NCBI RefSeq assembly: GCF_000091045.1
Contig: NC_006684.1
Span: 1,429,081 to 1,493,080, forward strand
Direction of reading: 5' to 3'
Source of the DNA: Cryptococcus deneoformans JEC21
Taxonomy: Eukaryota; Basidiomycota; Tremellomycetes; Tremellales; Cryptococcaceae
DNA length: 64,000 nt
Below are positions 23,552-34,285 of the stretch, piece after piece; within the stretch, counting starts at the first letter, position 1; every line of letters begins with the position of its first letter. Made by a program: the position numbers and the translations under genes. Under the pieces are notes generated by a model. It was not told the DNA's origin and ran no database searches. It saw only the letters and a program-made list of their open reading frames with translations.

Positions 23552-24508
23552 TTAAAGCCTCGTCGAGCGTATTTTAATAGATTGCGGAACCTTCAATCCC
23601 TCACTTTCCGTTGCAATCTCGCACCAGTCGACGCTGGTGTCGGCGTACTGGATCTGAACTCCACATCCTCGTTCACGATTTGGGTACCCTTCGGGGTCGA
23701 AGGAAAACCCTGGCTGAGAGGGGATGAGTGGCATGTGTAAGGGGAGGAGAGGCTGGAGGTACGGTGATGGATCGCTGGACGGGGAAGCTGGATTGGGAAG
23801 TATGCTAGCGTTGGGGGCTGAGTTTGCGCTTGAGCTTGCTCGCACTCGGAAGGAGGATGGTGAAGAGGTGAACAGCGCATGAAGTCTGCCGGTAAAGCAG
23901 AAGTCGAGGCTTGTGTGTTGAGATGTGGTCTCGCGTGCTGTTAGTGACAGTCAGCTTGATGTCAAAACAATAATGATTTTGAGATGAACAAATAGACTCA
24001 CATAGGGCAAGACAGTAGGCGATACGACGTTTAGCGACCAAGGCTCCCATTCGCCATCTCCATCTCTCAGCTCTTTGATTCTACCAGCATAATGCTCAGT
24101 AGAAGGCAAAGGCTTGTGATGCGCAAAAGGTGATGTGAGATGAGTGTTGGACGAGGATGGCTCACTGTTGGAGCGCGGCCGACCCTGGAATGTGCGAGGT
24201 AAAGCACGATGGTGCTGTACAGGAGACCTTCGATGCTCATCTGAGGATTCATTGGAAGATGAAGTAGGGGGTTCTGAAGGCGACCGAGGCGCATGTGCAT
24301 GGTGACGCTGACGGTGGTGATGCTGACTGATGGAATATGGCTCGACGTGAGGTCGGCGGTGCACGTGGTGAATGGAATTGTGGTGTTCTTCCGACTTGCG
24401 ACTGGATTTGAGGAGTTCCTCAAACGGTGATGAAGCTATGGAAGACTTCTTTGGTAAAGGTATCGCATCAAGGCGTGGCGAGGTCTTAAGTCCCAATCCG
24501 TAGACCAT
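23552..24508 (-). CDS. Ser/Pro/His-rich protein with dual-frame terminal exon
   Basis: ATG at 24508; exon 1 is 24508-24002 (169 codons, phase 0) and ends GEWEPWSLNVVSPTVLPY before GTGAGT. Two acceptors serve the last exon. AG ending at 23938 gives a 114-codon frame closing at 23593 (total 283 aa). AG ending at 23930 gives a 125-codon frame closing at 23552 (total 294 aa). Both keep phase. The second reads more like a folded domain (LDFCFTGRLHALFTSS, later CGVQIQYADTSVDWCEIA), and its acceptor lies 11 nt after a CTAAC branch-like site. The first product is Pro/His/Gln-rich. Exon 1 contains His- and Ser-rich runs (HHHRQRHHAHAPRSPSEPP). No family is recognised. I favour the 294-aa product, with the other as a possible splice isoform. 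Confidence 0.6.
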
Positions 24509-25590
24509 AGTGAGGCGTTGTGTAATGTGTATAAATAAATGTTCAGTGTTAATTATTAGCTGATGTTGTTAAGGCTCTGTGCTTGGGAACCAATAGTGGA
24601 ATCCATTCTGCCAAGTGAGCACTTCTTATACCTTTCATACACTTGACGATCACCATAGTCGGGGCCTCTCGCGACGGTCACTTAGGTACTCACGGCAAGC
24701 CTCTGTCATCACTCGGAAGCCCATGAAAAGTCCTTCGGCTGCACGTGATATAGCTTCTGCCTGCGAAAGACGAGAAGAAACGAGACTGGCCAAAAAGAAA
24801 TACCAAATAGCCTAGCCGAAAGTAGGGGAGAATACAAATATTTGCTGTCGGGATGTCTCGTCAACTCTCGGAGCTTTCCATTTGTTGCAAGTCGCCGAAG
24901 GCCAAGGATCCGCGTCTTCCCGGTTTGCGTGGTTCTTCGTCCTATCTCCACGGGTGCCAAGTCAAAATTCAGGATTCTTCGATAGAGTATGTATGGGTTG
25001 AGGGCGTGGCAGCTAACAGCATGACGTTGAGTTATTATTAATAAGGCCGACGTTGCAGTGAAGATGAGCTCAAGACACGACACCAACAGGTCGTTGAATC
25101 CTTAATCATCATGGTTTCACAGTTTCGTATGTCGCTCACCGGCTAACTATAATCCGGATACGTTCTACTTCGCTGCATGTCTGACGGGATGTAGAAAAGA
25201 TTCCTGAATCTGCCCTTGCATAATAAGCACCTCCCATTGAAAGAAAGCAGCATTCTCATCATCTCTCAGCCTGCATCCTCGGGCGATCTCGCGACGTGCC
25301 TCCACTTGCCACAGGCAAACGCCGAAAATACCGTAAGAGCAGGCGGCGATGGCCGTACGCAGGGCACCGGTCGACCGCGTCCACGCACCTCGTCATCTTC
25401 CTTCCCATTCCTTCTCCTTCTCTTTCCTTCCTTCTTCCTTCTTCACCCACAGCTTCAAAGCCAGAGACAGTACAAACGTCTGCTCACCCAACGCCAACCC
25501 ACGCCACAAGCAAACCCCGTGTTCTGCCATACCCAACAGCGACCTGGATCGAGAGTTAACAACTTGCATATTCTCAACACATCGCCGATC
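24509..25590. other. Divergent intergenic region
   Basis: It holds the 5' flanks of two divergent genes (minus-strand hypothetical protein and plus-strand RRM gene). A strong CT-rich stretch (about 25380-25450) precedes the RRM gene and is probably its promoter or 5' UTR. No further gene is supported. Confidence 0.45.
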
Positions 25591-27117
25591 ATGTCTGCTC
25601 CTACTGAGAACGTGTCGACCAACGGGGTTGCTCCCGAGACCCAGCAGCCTGCTGCTGACTCCCAGACTCCTTCTGCTCCTGCTGAACCCAACGCCAAGGT
25701 AGGCTATCTAGTAGAAGCAGGAGAAATAAGCAAGGGCCGATGCTCCGTGCGCAGAAGGATTTCGAGCAAATGGCTGACTATACTTTTAGGTTTATTTTGG
25801 CAAGATCGCTCGAGGCGTATGTTTTTCCCTTCATTGTTCTTCAATTCCATAATGTCCATATCGTGTTGACTTTCGTATAGACGAGCGAAGACCAGCTCCG
25901 AGAGTTTGTTGAGTCTGCTGGCGAGGTGTAAGCTACCTTTATGAACGCGCTTCCTTTGACTGACTTGATCCCTTTAGTTCCATCCTTTCAATCCACGAAA
26001 AGACTACCTACCGTGGCTATGCTTTCTTTGCCTTCGCCACCTACAAGGACATCGAGAGCGCGAAGAAGGCTGTCGAGCTTAACGGCAAGGGTGAGCTCTT
26101 CTCATCAGACGCTATCGTGTTTAGCTTCTGATTTATGTACATTAGAACTCAATGGCCGGCCTGTGATTGTCGAATACGGCAAGTCTGAAGAGGAGGCTGC
26201 TGCCGACCGTGAAGCTAGGATTGAGAAGCGCAAGGAGGCCAGAAAGGCGAGGGATGCCAAGAAGAAGGCTGAAACTGCTGTTGCTAGTGCCACCGAGGGT
26301 GAGGCCCAGGCTGCTGAGGGTCAACAGGAGGGTGAGGCCAAGGAGGTGGCTCCTAAAGCCAAGAAGTCTAGGGCCAGGGTATGTTTAAATCTTCTAGTGG
26401 CATTTTCGATATGCTTGTTGACGATGCCATGTAGAAGCCCAAGCGACGTCAGCCCGGAGAGGGTGATGACGAAGCTCACGAGGACGAGGAAGATGCCTCC
26501 AAGGCTAGGATTGATGCGGAGGGTAGTGACGAGGCTGGTGAGGCTTCTCAGGAGAACAAGGCTGCCAAGCCCAGGCAACCCAGGAAGCCCCGAGTGAAGA
26601 AGCTGCAGATATCCGAAGAGGACTCCGAGGTACGTGCTCTTCATCGCAAGAAGCCGCGGGACAGAAGACTAACATGAGACATAGGCCACCATCTTTGTTG
26701 CCAATCTCCCCTTCTCTGTCGATGACGCCGCTCTTACCTCCATTTTCAACAACCTTTCCATTCAGGTCAAGAAGGCCAAGGTCGCCGTCAGGACCTTCAG
26801 GCGAGGCAATGACAGGAGAGTCTCTTCCAAGGGCTTCGGTTTCGTTGACCTTGAGGACCCTAGCCAGCGAGAGGAGGCTGTCCAGAAGGTTGATGGTACT
26901 TTGGTCGAGGGTAGAAACATTACTGCCAAGGTCGCCAAGGTAATGAAGCCCATTGAGCAAGAAGCTGCTGCTGCCACTGAGGAGAGCCAGCCTGACGCTC
27001 TCACTGCTGAGAACATTGAAAAGGTAGATGCCTCCGGGTGAGCGGGAAAGTAGGCTCCCATCAATCTGTGTCGAAACTGACGTTCCTATCTTTCACAGGC
27101 CTAGTGGCGGTTGGTAA
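25591..27117 (+). CDS. Two-RRM RNA-binding protein
   Basis: Eight exons join in phase: 25591-25698, 25790-25816, 25881-25927, 25978-26090, 26146-26378, 26435-26629, 26685-27037 and 27099-27117, for 364 aa. RRM1 has RNP2 VYFGKIAR (beta1) and RNP1 RGYAFATYKD. RRM2 has RNP2 IFVANLPF and RNP1 KGFGFVDLED. The linker (about residues 105-235) is a charged Lys/Glu/Ala coiled-coil-like segment with Arg/Lys patches (KPKRRQPGEG) and acidic stretches, resembling nucleolar RRM proteins such as Rnp24 or Gar2-like factors. An RNA-processing or ribosome-biogenesis role is inferred. Exon 2 is only 27 nt and encodes exactly the RNP2 strand; the last exon is 19 nt. The phase-0 cuts at both ends of exon 2 mean skipping it would remove RNP2 without shifting frame. 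Confidence 0.9.
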
Positions 27118-27368
27118 ACGATATCGTTGTCGCTTCCTTTCTCCACGATTGCACCTAAACATTATTCTTTGTATCATCACCTCAAATAACGTTCCAATAT
27201 GCCCGTAATATGGCTTCCTCAGATCTCAAAAAAGAGAAGAAAGTAAGAAGATACGTTGCCAAGGATGAAGGGTATAAATGCATATACTTCCCCCTTGTAC
27301 TTCGCAACATTTGCTGCACTTTCTCACATACATCTAGGCTAATCTAATTCACATTGAGATAACTTCTT

Positions 27369-29581
27369 TTACGAACCTCCAGTCTTTTCGTGTTGTTGCT
27401 CCCCTTTGTACAACTTGAAGTGTAAAGGCAATCGCGAGCCCTTGCTCCGCAAAGTATTGGCCACAAATGGTCGGTTACTCATCCTAAAAAGAAAATCAGT
27501 CATCTTCTCCTTATATCTCGATCTGGGAAGAAAAATTACTGACATGTTCCATCTGAAAATATGCTGCCCTTCCATCAACTCAATTTCAAACTCCCGCAGT
27601 AAAGTAAAGATGACCGTCTTGATCTCCATCACCGCCAGCTTGTATCCTATGCATCTCCTCGGGCCATCGATGAAAGTCATAAAATTTGGCCAGATGCCTG
27701 GACCTTCTGGGACGTAGTTTGGTACGGCATCTCGTCTGGCCGAGGATGTCGCAGCAGGATTGGAAGCCAAGGTCGGTCGGCCGCTAAAGGCAGAAGGTTG
27801 TGTGGTTGAAAGGAAACGGGAGGGATTAAATTCTTTGGCGGTCGGACCCCAGATGTGTTCGGAAGTATGCAGATGTTCAATCGGAACATGGACCTATTAG
27901 TAATTTGGAGATTTAGTAACTGAACCTTTCAAGAATGAAACAAGGATTGAATGAAGAACAGGAAGGAACCAACAAGCTGTCCTTTTCTGATATGTATATC
28001 CGTCACAACCTTTCCATTTGTCAAAATGACCGGCTCCGCCAGAGGAATAATATCATCCTTCTGAGCCTGCCTGACAGTTCCTGGAAGAGAAGGATTGATC
28101 CTCATAATTTCCTTTACGACAGCATCGAGATAGGGAAGCTCGTCAATCTGATTGAATGGGAGGTTATCACCGCACTCGAGGATCTCTGCGCGAAGGCGAG
28201 ATTGGATATCTGGATGACGGGCGAGGTCGTATAGGCCGAAAGAGATAGTGCCACTGATTATCAATCTCCGAGTGTTAGTCGTATTTCGTAACGCAGGTTA
28301 TATGGCCTACTCACGCAGTAGTCTCATACCCAGCGAACATAAATGTAGACAGCTGACCGGAAATTTCATGGTCTCGAAGCTTGTCTGCGGGGCTAATCTT
28401 TCGAGTCATATTGTGACGGACTACGAAGTGTTTCAGTCAGTCCAGCTAATGAAATTCAATAAGAGGATACTTACGCATAAGGGTCAATAAGTCTCTCCTA
28501 TCGGGAACATCGCCTTTCTTGCTGTCTATGGTCAAAAGTTCTTGCTGGCGTTCAATCATTTTTTCCTTTGCAAACTTCTCTAGAGAACCCATGGCGTCGT
28601 TCACTCTTTTAGTGTTCTCACTTGGCTACCATACCCATTAGCATTTACACTTGAAACGTACCAATGGAAAGATATTATTCACCCAAATCTTATCGATCAA
28701 GGGCCATGCCAAACTCAGCAGCATCCGGAAGCCCGTCGTGCCTGGACAGAGAAGCTGCATTCGCTCATATTTGTGGAACAGCTTTCCCCCGGAGCCTTCC
28801 CAATCGCCGATAGAATCAAACTGATGGTCAACGCCAATGGACCCAATGAGATCGAAAGTACATCGCGAAGCAGTAGAGTAGACGTCGACTTCGCGGCTGC
28901 CGGGAGGGAGAGTACGGTTAACTGGAGAATAAGGGTTGCTGGCGGTCGGGTTGGTGCAAAGGTTAAGAAGGATATCTCGTAGCTACGATGTCTGATCAGT
29001 ACCTTTGAAATAACCAGCATAGCCAATAGCTTACTTGATTAGATTTATCTTGTACAACCTGGCCCATTGACTTCAGTCCCCCCATGGAAAACAGCTTCTG
29101 CGACACCTTCCTCTGCGCTTTATGTCTCTCACCTTCGGCAACGATGAGGCCTTCCTTCATGTATCGTCGGACAAGGCCTCGAAGCAGATCAGACTTGGTA
29201 TAGATGTTGGTATGCTGGAGTATATGGCTGAGAGCACGAGGGTCGACAGTGAAGATACGATGGTGCACGCCAAATGGACCACGGACCATGAATGTTGAAC
29301 CGTAGGTTTTGATCCACTGATTAACTTCAGTACCTTGTAGGCTGATATGGTATCGCGTAAGCTGGGAGCGTTATGAATGACCAAGATCGTCGTACTCACT
29401 TCATGATCTCCGCTATATGGCCTTGGGAACTGGTCCCCCCTGGTGGGCATGGCACATTCTTTAGTGGCGATGTGAAGGGCTTGTACACAAACACACGGAA
29501 CAACCAAACAACCAATACGACTAACGCTAATGGAATAATCTCTATTGTTCTAGGAGACTGAAATGATAGTTGCTTCAGCAT
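27369..29581 (-). CDS. Cytochrome P450 monooxygenase
   Basis: A multi-exon minus-strand gene with ATG at 29581 and stop at 27369. P450s use NADPH and O2 to oxidise lipophilic substrates at the ER membrane. The N-terminus has a membrane anchor (IIPLALVVLVVWLFRVFVY) followed by a Pro-rich hinge. The I-helix motif is FAGYETTASGT; the ExxR motif of helix K is KEIMR; the heme-binding loop is FIDGPRRCIGYK, with the cysteine thiolate ligand. Near the 3' end I place an intron with donor GTCAGT just after FRWN and acceptor TTTTTAG. This gives a short C-terminus (NRPFVANTLRSKG) like other P450s and avoids reading through intron-like sequence. The substrate is unknown. It is not recognisably the sterol demethylase, because the usual CYP51 signatures were not seen. 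Confidence 0.9.
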
Positions 29582-30653
29582 CGTCGAGAGCGTTAATGGT
29601 GTACCGAGTGGACCGATGATTGAAACGTAATGGGACCGCTGAATGTCCTATGACCTAATGACGATCGTTCTACTATGTGTCTTCAGCTATTCAGTGCTTG
29701 GAGTTGGTTCGCCAACCAAAAGATCCGGCTTCCAACGAAGTTAAGTATCCAAAGAAGGTAAGTATCCAACAAAGGACTCATGCTTATCCTCTTCTTTTTG
29801 GGAGAGTAGGCATGGCCAAGCATTCTGTCTTACTGTACTGCCATAGCCCGTAATAGACATATGCGCGGTACCTTGTATGATTACCCCGTATTTTAGGGTG
29901 TTGATCCGAGGACAAAAAGAACATTTGCTGGTCATACTGATTTAGTGCTTTTTTCCCGGTACATTCAGAGTTGTTGTAATTTCAGATTACTTCCGATGGA
30001 AGACAACGACGTAATGTCCAAAGCTGGCCGTCGTCTGACATAGGGCAATGGGATTATGCGGTATGCGCTGGCTGATGGCCTTATACACTGGAACCGCTCG
30101 AAGGCGGCGGATTTCGAGAAGATGAAAGGGGAGTGGGGAAGGGAAGGATTCGTGGGATGGGTTAACGCAAAATTACAAAATGACCAAGAGTGGCGTCGAC
30201 GCGTTTAATCAAGGGCCATTTCGCGTTCAAGTCGTCTATTGTCTTTTCAGGGCGATAAGGACATCCCGCAGTCCTGGTTCACCACATTCCTGAAATTCCA
30301 CACACCGATGCATGGACCACAGCTTACATATCTTTGACCAAATAAAGATGCAGACAGATGCAAGGGTGTATAATTGCCAAGATAAAATACAACATGCCGA
30401 AGGCCGAAAATAGACATTCGAAAAGCCATGGTCCACAGATTGATCGGAGAAGACGCCTCCAACCTCTCTGTCCTCTGTCCGCACAATCTCTCTTTCCAAT
30501 TCAGAATTCTTAACGCAATAGGCCTTCTATCAATTAATATTTCCAGCCTGATTAAACCCAAATGACATCCATTTATCGCTGTTGGTCCACAGATCACCAC
30601 CACTTGGCTTTCCTGCCTCTTGCTCACTGATTATACTAGTTCAATGCCTGTAG
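29582..30653. other. Intergenic region
   Basis: It holds the P450 promoter (minus strand) and the 3' flank of the small membrane-protein gene. A short duplicated string (AAGTATCCAA, near 29744 and 29760) is seen. No other gene is supported. Confidence 0.45.
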
Positions 30654-31417
30654 TTATTTGGTTTCCGATGCTCCGCCGGAAAGGGTACCGAACGAATCAG
30701 TCGATACCGCTTTGTCTTCTGCGTATACAAAGAACAAGTTTAGTCAGTCGACAGTGCAGACGATATTGAACATTTGACTCTTTCACGTACCAAAAAGGTC
30801 CTTTTGTCCGACATTCGCAGTCATCGGTGGGCTAACTTTGTCAAAAACTGAACTGGAAGATATAGGTGGTCTACAAATTTCCACCCATCAAAGATGCGGC
30901 CAGATAAAATCGTCAGCATTCGTTATTTGCGACGATATCGACCTCCCCTCCTTCTAGGAACGCTGTTTCAAATCCATGTTGAGACGACAGGACGTGATGC
31001 TAGCACATCTATTTAACGCCGCTCGACGCATTGACTGTCATTTGTGACAGACTGAGGGATATACGGAGTGTCGGGACCTTACTATGCGCAACACGTTCAT
31101 CGACAGCGCAAACCGGCTTTCGACAACAATCCCCGACACCAAGAAAAAAATGTAGACAATAACGACTTACACCGGAGTGTCCTTGCGCTGCTCAGGTGGT
31201 ATGACCTCTGCACCGGCACCTCCTGGGGCATATTCGGGAGCAACGACGTAGTAGCCGGTAGCGATGCCTGCAAACAATGAAAGGTCAGTTATGAGATAGG
31301 GTGGCCAAAGGATGGTATAAAAACTCAAGGCGGGCGCGGGATTCGATGATCCTGGCTGAAATACTCACCAGCGGTCACTGCGAGAAAAGCAGGTACTAAT
31401 CTTTGTAAATTACTCAT
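30654..31417 (-). CDS. Small single-pass membrane protein, four exons
   Basis: Four small exons on the minus strand (31417-31369, 31267-31171, 30852-30791, 30718-30654) join with consistent phase to give 90 aa and a clean stop. The N-terminus is a hydrophobic helix (LVPAFLAVTAGIATGYYVVA) after a short basic start, like a signal anchor or a mitochondrial inner-membrane segment. The rest is soluble and polar (VIPPEQRKDTPV, PPMTANVGQKDLFEDKA) and ends in GTLSGGASETK. The third intron is 318 nt in minus-strand order between exons 2 and 3, longer than usual here. The family is not recognised. Phase agreement at three joins, with good donors (GTGAGT, GTAAGT, GTACGT), is the main evidence. Confidence 0.68.
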
Positions 31418-31781
31418 CCTGAATTTGTGGACGCTTTGTTCTCTAGACTGTGCTGAAGCACTACAATATTATTTCGTACTGAGAGCGGCTGCTGCACAAG
31501 TTCGCGACCAAGGACCCGTCGTTCGGCACCAACGGACAGGAGTCGGAAAGTCCTCAATAACATGCATGGTGGTGACGGGGAAGATTGTGAGGCGGCGGGG
31601 TCCGTGACTTTCGGTTGATCCTTATTTACCTCCTCCTCTTCTATTTTTCCAACAAAAGCCACGACCACGCTCCGTGACGGGCGGGTCTAGTAAATGTCGG
31701 AGATTCTTTCTTTCTGCAATATTGTGAGATTACATATTCGCATCAGCCGGCATCATTAAAGAGACAGTCACTTGGGGCGAA
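31418..31781. other. Divergent promoter region
   Basis: It is shared by the small membrane-protein gene (minus) and MRM2 (plus). No clear motif is recognised beyond short pyrimidine-rich runs. Confidence 0.45.
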
Positions 31782-32661
31782 ATGCGCCTCTCGGCAATCC
31801 TATCCAAGTCCTCTTCCTCCTCCAACCGTTGGCTTACTCGTCAGTCGCGCGATCCTTACGTTCGTCAACGTACCGGAACTTCATCTTCTCCTTCCCAACC
31901 GTCATACCGCTCTCGCTCTTCCTTCAAGCTCGTTTCGCTTGCCAAGTCTCATCCTATTCTTTCAAGAGAAACTAAATCAGTCGTCGATCTGGGTGCCGCA
32001 CCGGGCGGGTGGTCGCAGGTAGCCGCCCATCTGTTAGGCGTTGATAAAAAACCGACGTCCAAACCTCGAGTATGGGCGATTGATATCTTGCCTATGGACC
32101 CTATCCCGGCTGTGCAAACTCTTCAAGGTGATTTCCTTTCCTCTTCGGTTAGAGAAACTTTGCAATCTCTAGTAGGCACTCCAGAGTCAGGAGGAGGGGT
32201 CGATACCGTCTTGAGCGACATGATGGCGCCCATGACAGGCGTGAGAACGAGAGATGTGGGGTTAAGCTTGGAGCTGTGTGCTGCTGCTACAGTGTTTGCC
32301 AGAGGTGTTTTGAAGCAGGCAAGTAAGGAAGATGAAGTCAAGGTTGTCAAGGGGAAAAAAGTCTGGCCCGGCGGGAATCTCGTGTGAGTTTCGGAAGTTC
32401 GTATCTGGGTTCAATGATTCGCTCATGCCACATACAGGATGAAGTTCTTCGCCCATCCTGATCTTGACGAGTTCAGAAAGCTTGAACTAGACCGATGGTT
32501 TGGCAAAGTGGTAGTTGAAAAGCCAAAGGAATCCCGAAGTGGTAAGTAGTTATACCCTCAATTATCGGTTTGCGAAAGGTGAGTTAACCACTATCGCGCT
32601 AGAATCAAGTGAAGCCTACTGGGTCTGTCTAGGATTCAAGGGCGATCCTGCTCTGAGGTAA
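31782..32661 (+). CDS. MRM2: FtsJ-type rRNA 2'-O-ribose methyltransferase, mitochondrial (MRM2-like)
   Basis: Three exons (31782-32383, 32438-32541, 32603-32661) join in phase for 254 aa. MRM2 methylates a uridine ribose in the mitochondrial large rRNA using SAM. The SAM-binding motif is VVDLGAAPGGWSQVAA. The K-D-K-E catalytic tetrad is visible: K49 (SSFKLVSLAKSH), the aspartate of DTVLSDMMAP, K203 (LVMKFFAHPD) and E239 (SSEAYWVCLGFKG). The N-terminal ~45 residues are Ser/Arg-rich with few acids, consistent with a mitochondrial presequence. That favours MRM2 over the cytosolic Trm7 or nucleolar Spb1 paralogues, which are larger or differ in the tail. The length is typical of bacterial RrmJ plus a presequence. 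Confidence 0.9.
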
Positions 32662-34285
32662 CTGAAGACCATCGGAACAGTCTATGCGACTGAGGCCTGT
32701 ATGCCTGTGGCAGTTGATCTCCGGATTCTTGGAGGAAACATCCGTCCTGTTGGCTCCCTAGCTGTGACTTTCGCGCATGCTTTTTGTCCAAAATCGTGGA
32801 GAGCTTGAATCCCGATCGGAAGGAAAGGTTTGCAATGTGCGCCGACGATATCTTGATGATCCTCAGGCGGCACTTCAGGCTTGCTATGGAGGCATGGGCG
32901 GACTTATTCCATCGTTGCCTTAGCATGCTTCATAGCAACCACGAGAACGGAAATATAATCATGCATTTCAATGAGGTGCACCCTCCTGTCACCGACGTGT
33001 CACGGGCGTCACGTTAGTCAGCGTAGCTGCCCGGCGCTCAACTCGGATGGTGTAGAACTCGGCGAATGAAGGTGAAGGATTCACGCCTAGCAGAGTCGGA
33101 CGGAGGAATTGCTAGGCTTACGGAACAGAGGCTGGACTTAGAGGAAGGAATAGCCAGGGCCTGAAGGAGCAGGAGCTGGGCTAAGGGTTGACTGAAGCGA
33201 TTTTAAAAGGAAGAATGCTCGGAGGCAAGGTAGTGAGAAAAGACAACAATATTGATTTTCTGGGGAATTATGGAACTACGAAAGGCTACTTTCTTATGTA
33301 CCATTCGTTCCTCCTGCTTACTCATCATCTCTCTCGGAAAGATGTCATGTCGCCAACTCGTGACGGGGCGGGGCTGTCGGACCAGAGGTAAGTGAACACT
33401 GACCAAGTGTTGGGGAAGAGGAGGAGGATGCTGACCAGGCGAAAAGAAAGGAAGAGACAAGCCGAAGGGTATATTGTTGGTTTTGCAAGAGTCGAGCGGT
33501 AAGTTGCAGCTGTCTAAGATGAAATTTTGTTTGTTGGTTACGCCGGGGACAACTAAAAGGTGGAATGGAAAACCCGTTGCCCGGTTGTAGGCGCCGGAGA
33601 GTGCAACTCTTGCATAATATCGTGACAGATGGACGATTCTCATTCGAGGTGTGCCGAACGAAAATGGCTGTTTCACGTCTTCTAAGACAACCATTTGGAA
33701 TTTAAGACCAGAAAGAGATATCCTCGTGATCCAGATAGCGGACTAGTACTGTCTTACAATTTCTTGTCGTGTCGAACCTAGTTTCAATTTAAAAATACGC
33801 GTCGCAACTTAAGACCAAGGCCAATCTTAGCTAACTAAGTCAGGTCTTAACTTTTATATTTGAAACGGGCTAAATACTGCGCAAACTTTTTACATGTCAA
33901 ATTGTGAAATTGTCCCGATCCGTGTGTGTTACACTACGATCCGTCAATGAGATGCAAACGCCATTCGTCAGCCATCGACGGACGGAACGAAGGTTATACA
34001 ACTCTTTTTGTTGCCTGTATTATTTAACGCTGGCTCAAGGGACATCTTTTCGTAGGGGAATATGTAATATGTAATGTGGGCACATCGATCGGTCCGCAAT
34101 TTTGGCTATTCAGTACACAGTATCCATGCGATTTTTATCATCCGATATTGCTAATGATACGATATGGTGGGGTATGGAATGGAATGAAGATTAAACGAAA
34201 GTGACAAACGTAGAATAGGACTGAGGTCAAGATGAGAGGTGGATCTGTCGTTTGCTCCAAGAGAATAAAATGTTAAGAATCCATT
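32662..34285. other. Long intergenic region with possible LTR
   Basis: Non-coding between MRM2 and the m-AAA gene, apart from the LTR-like segment listed separately. A minus-strand open frame (33694-33203) overlaps it, but I see no domain in it. The right portion (33750-34200) is AT-rich. Confidence 0.4.
32998..33365 (+). mobile_element. Possible solo LTR
   Basis: The segment starts TGTCACGGGCGTCACG and ends near CGTGACG, so the ends are short inverted repeats of the TG...CA type with the final base changed. A TTTTAAAA box sits at 33201-33208, where a U3 promoter could be. Length is about 368 bp. No clear target-site duplication was found, and no adjacent gag or pol, so this is tentative. 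Confidence 0.32.

Noticed and set aside
25259..25450. Minus-strand frame over the CT-rich RRM promoter
   Set aside because: Low-complexity Lys/Glu/Arg output from a pyrimidine-rich tract, with no splice or family evidence.
33203..33694. 163-codon minus-strand frame
   Set aside because: It overlaps the candidate LTR and has no recognisable domain or supported exon structure.
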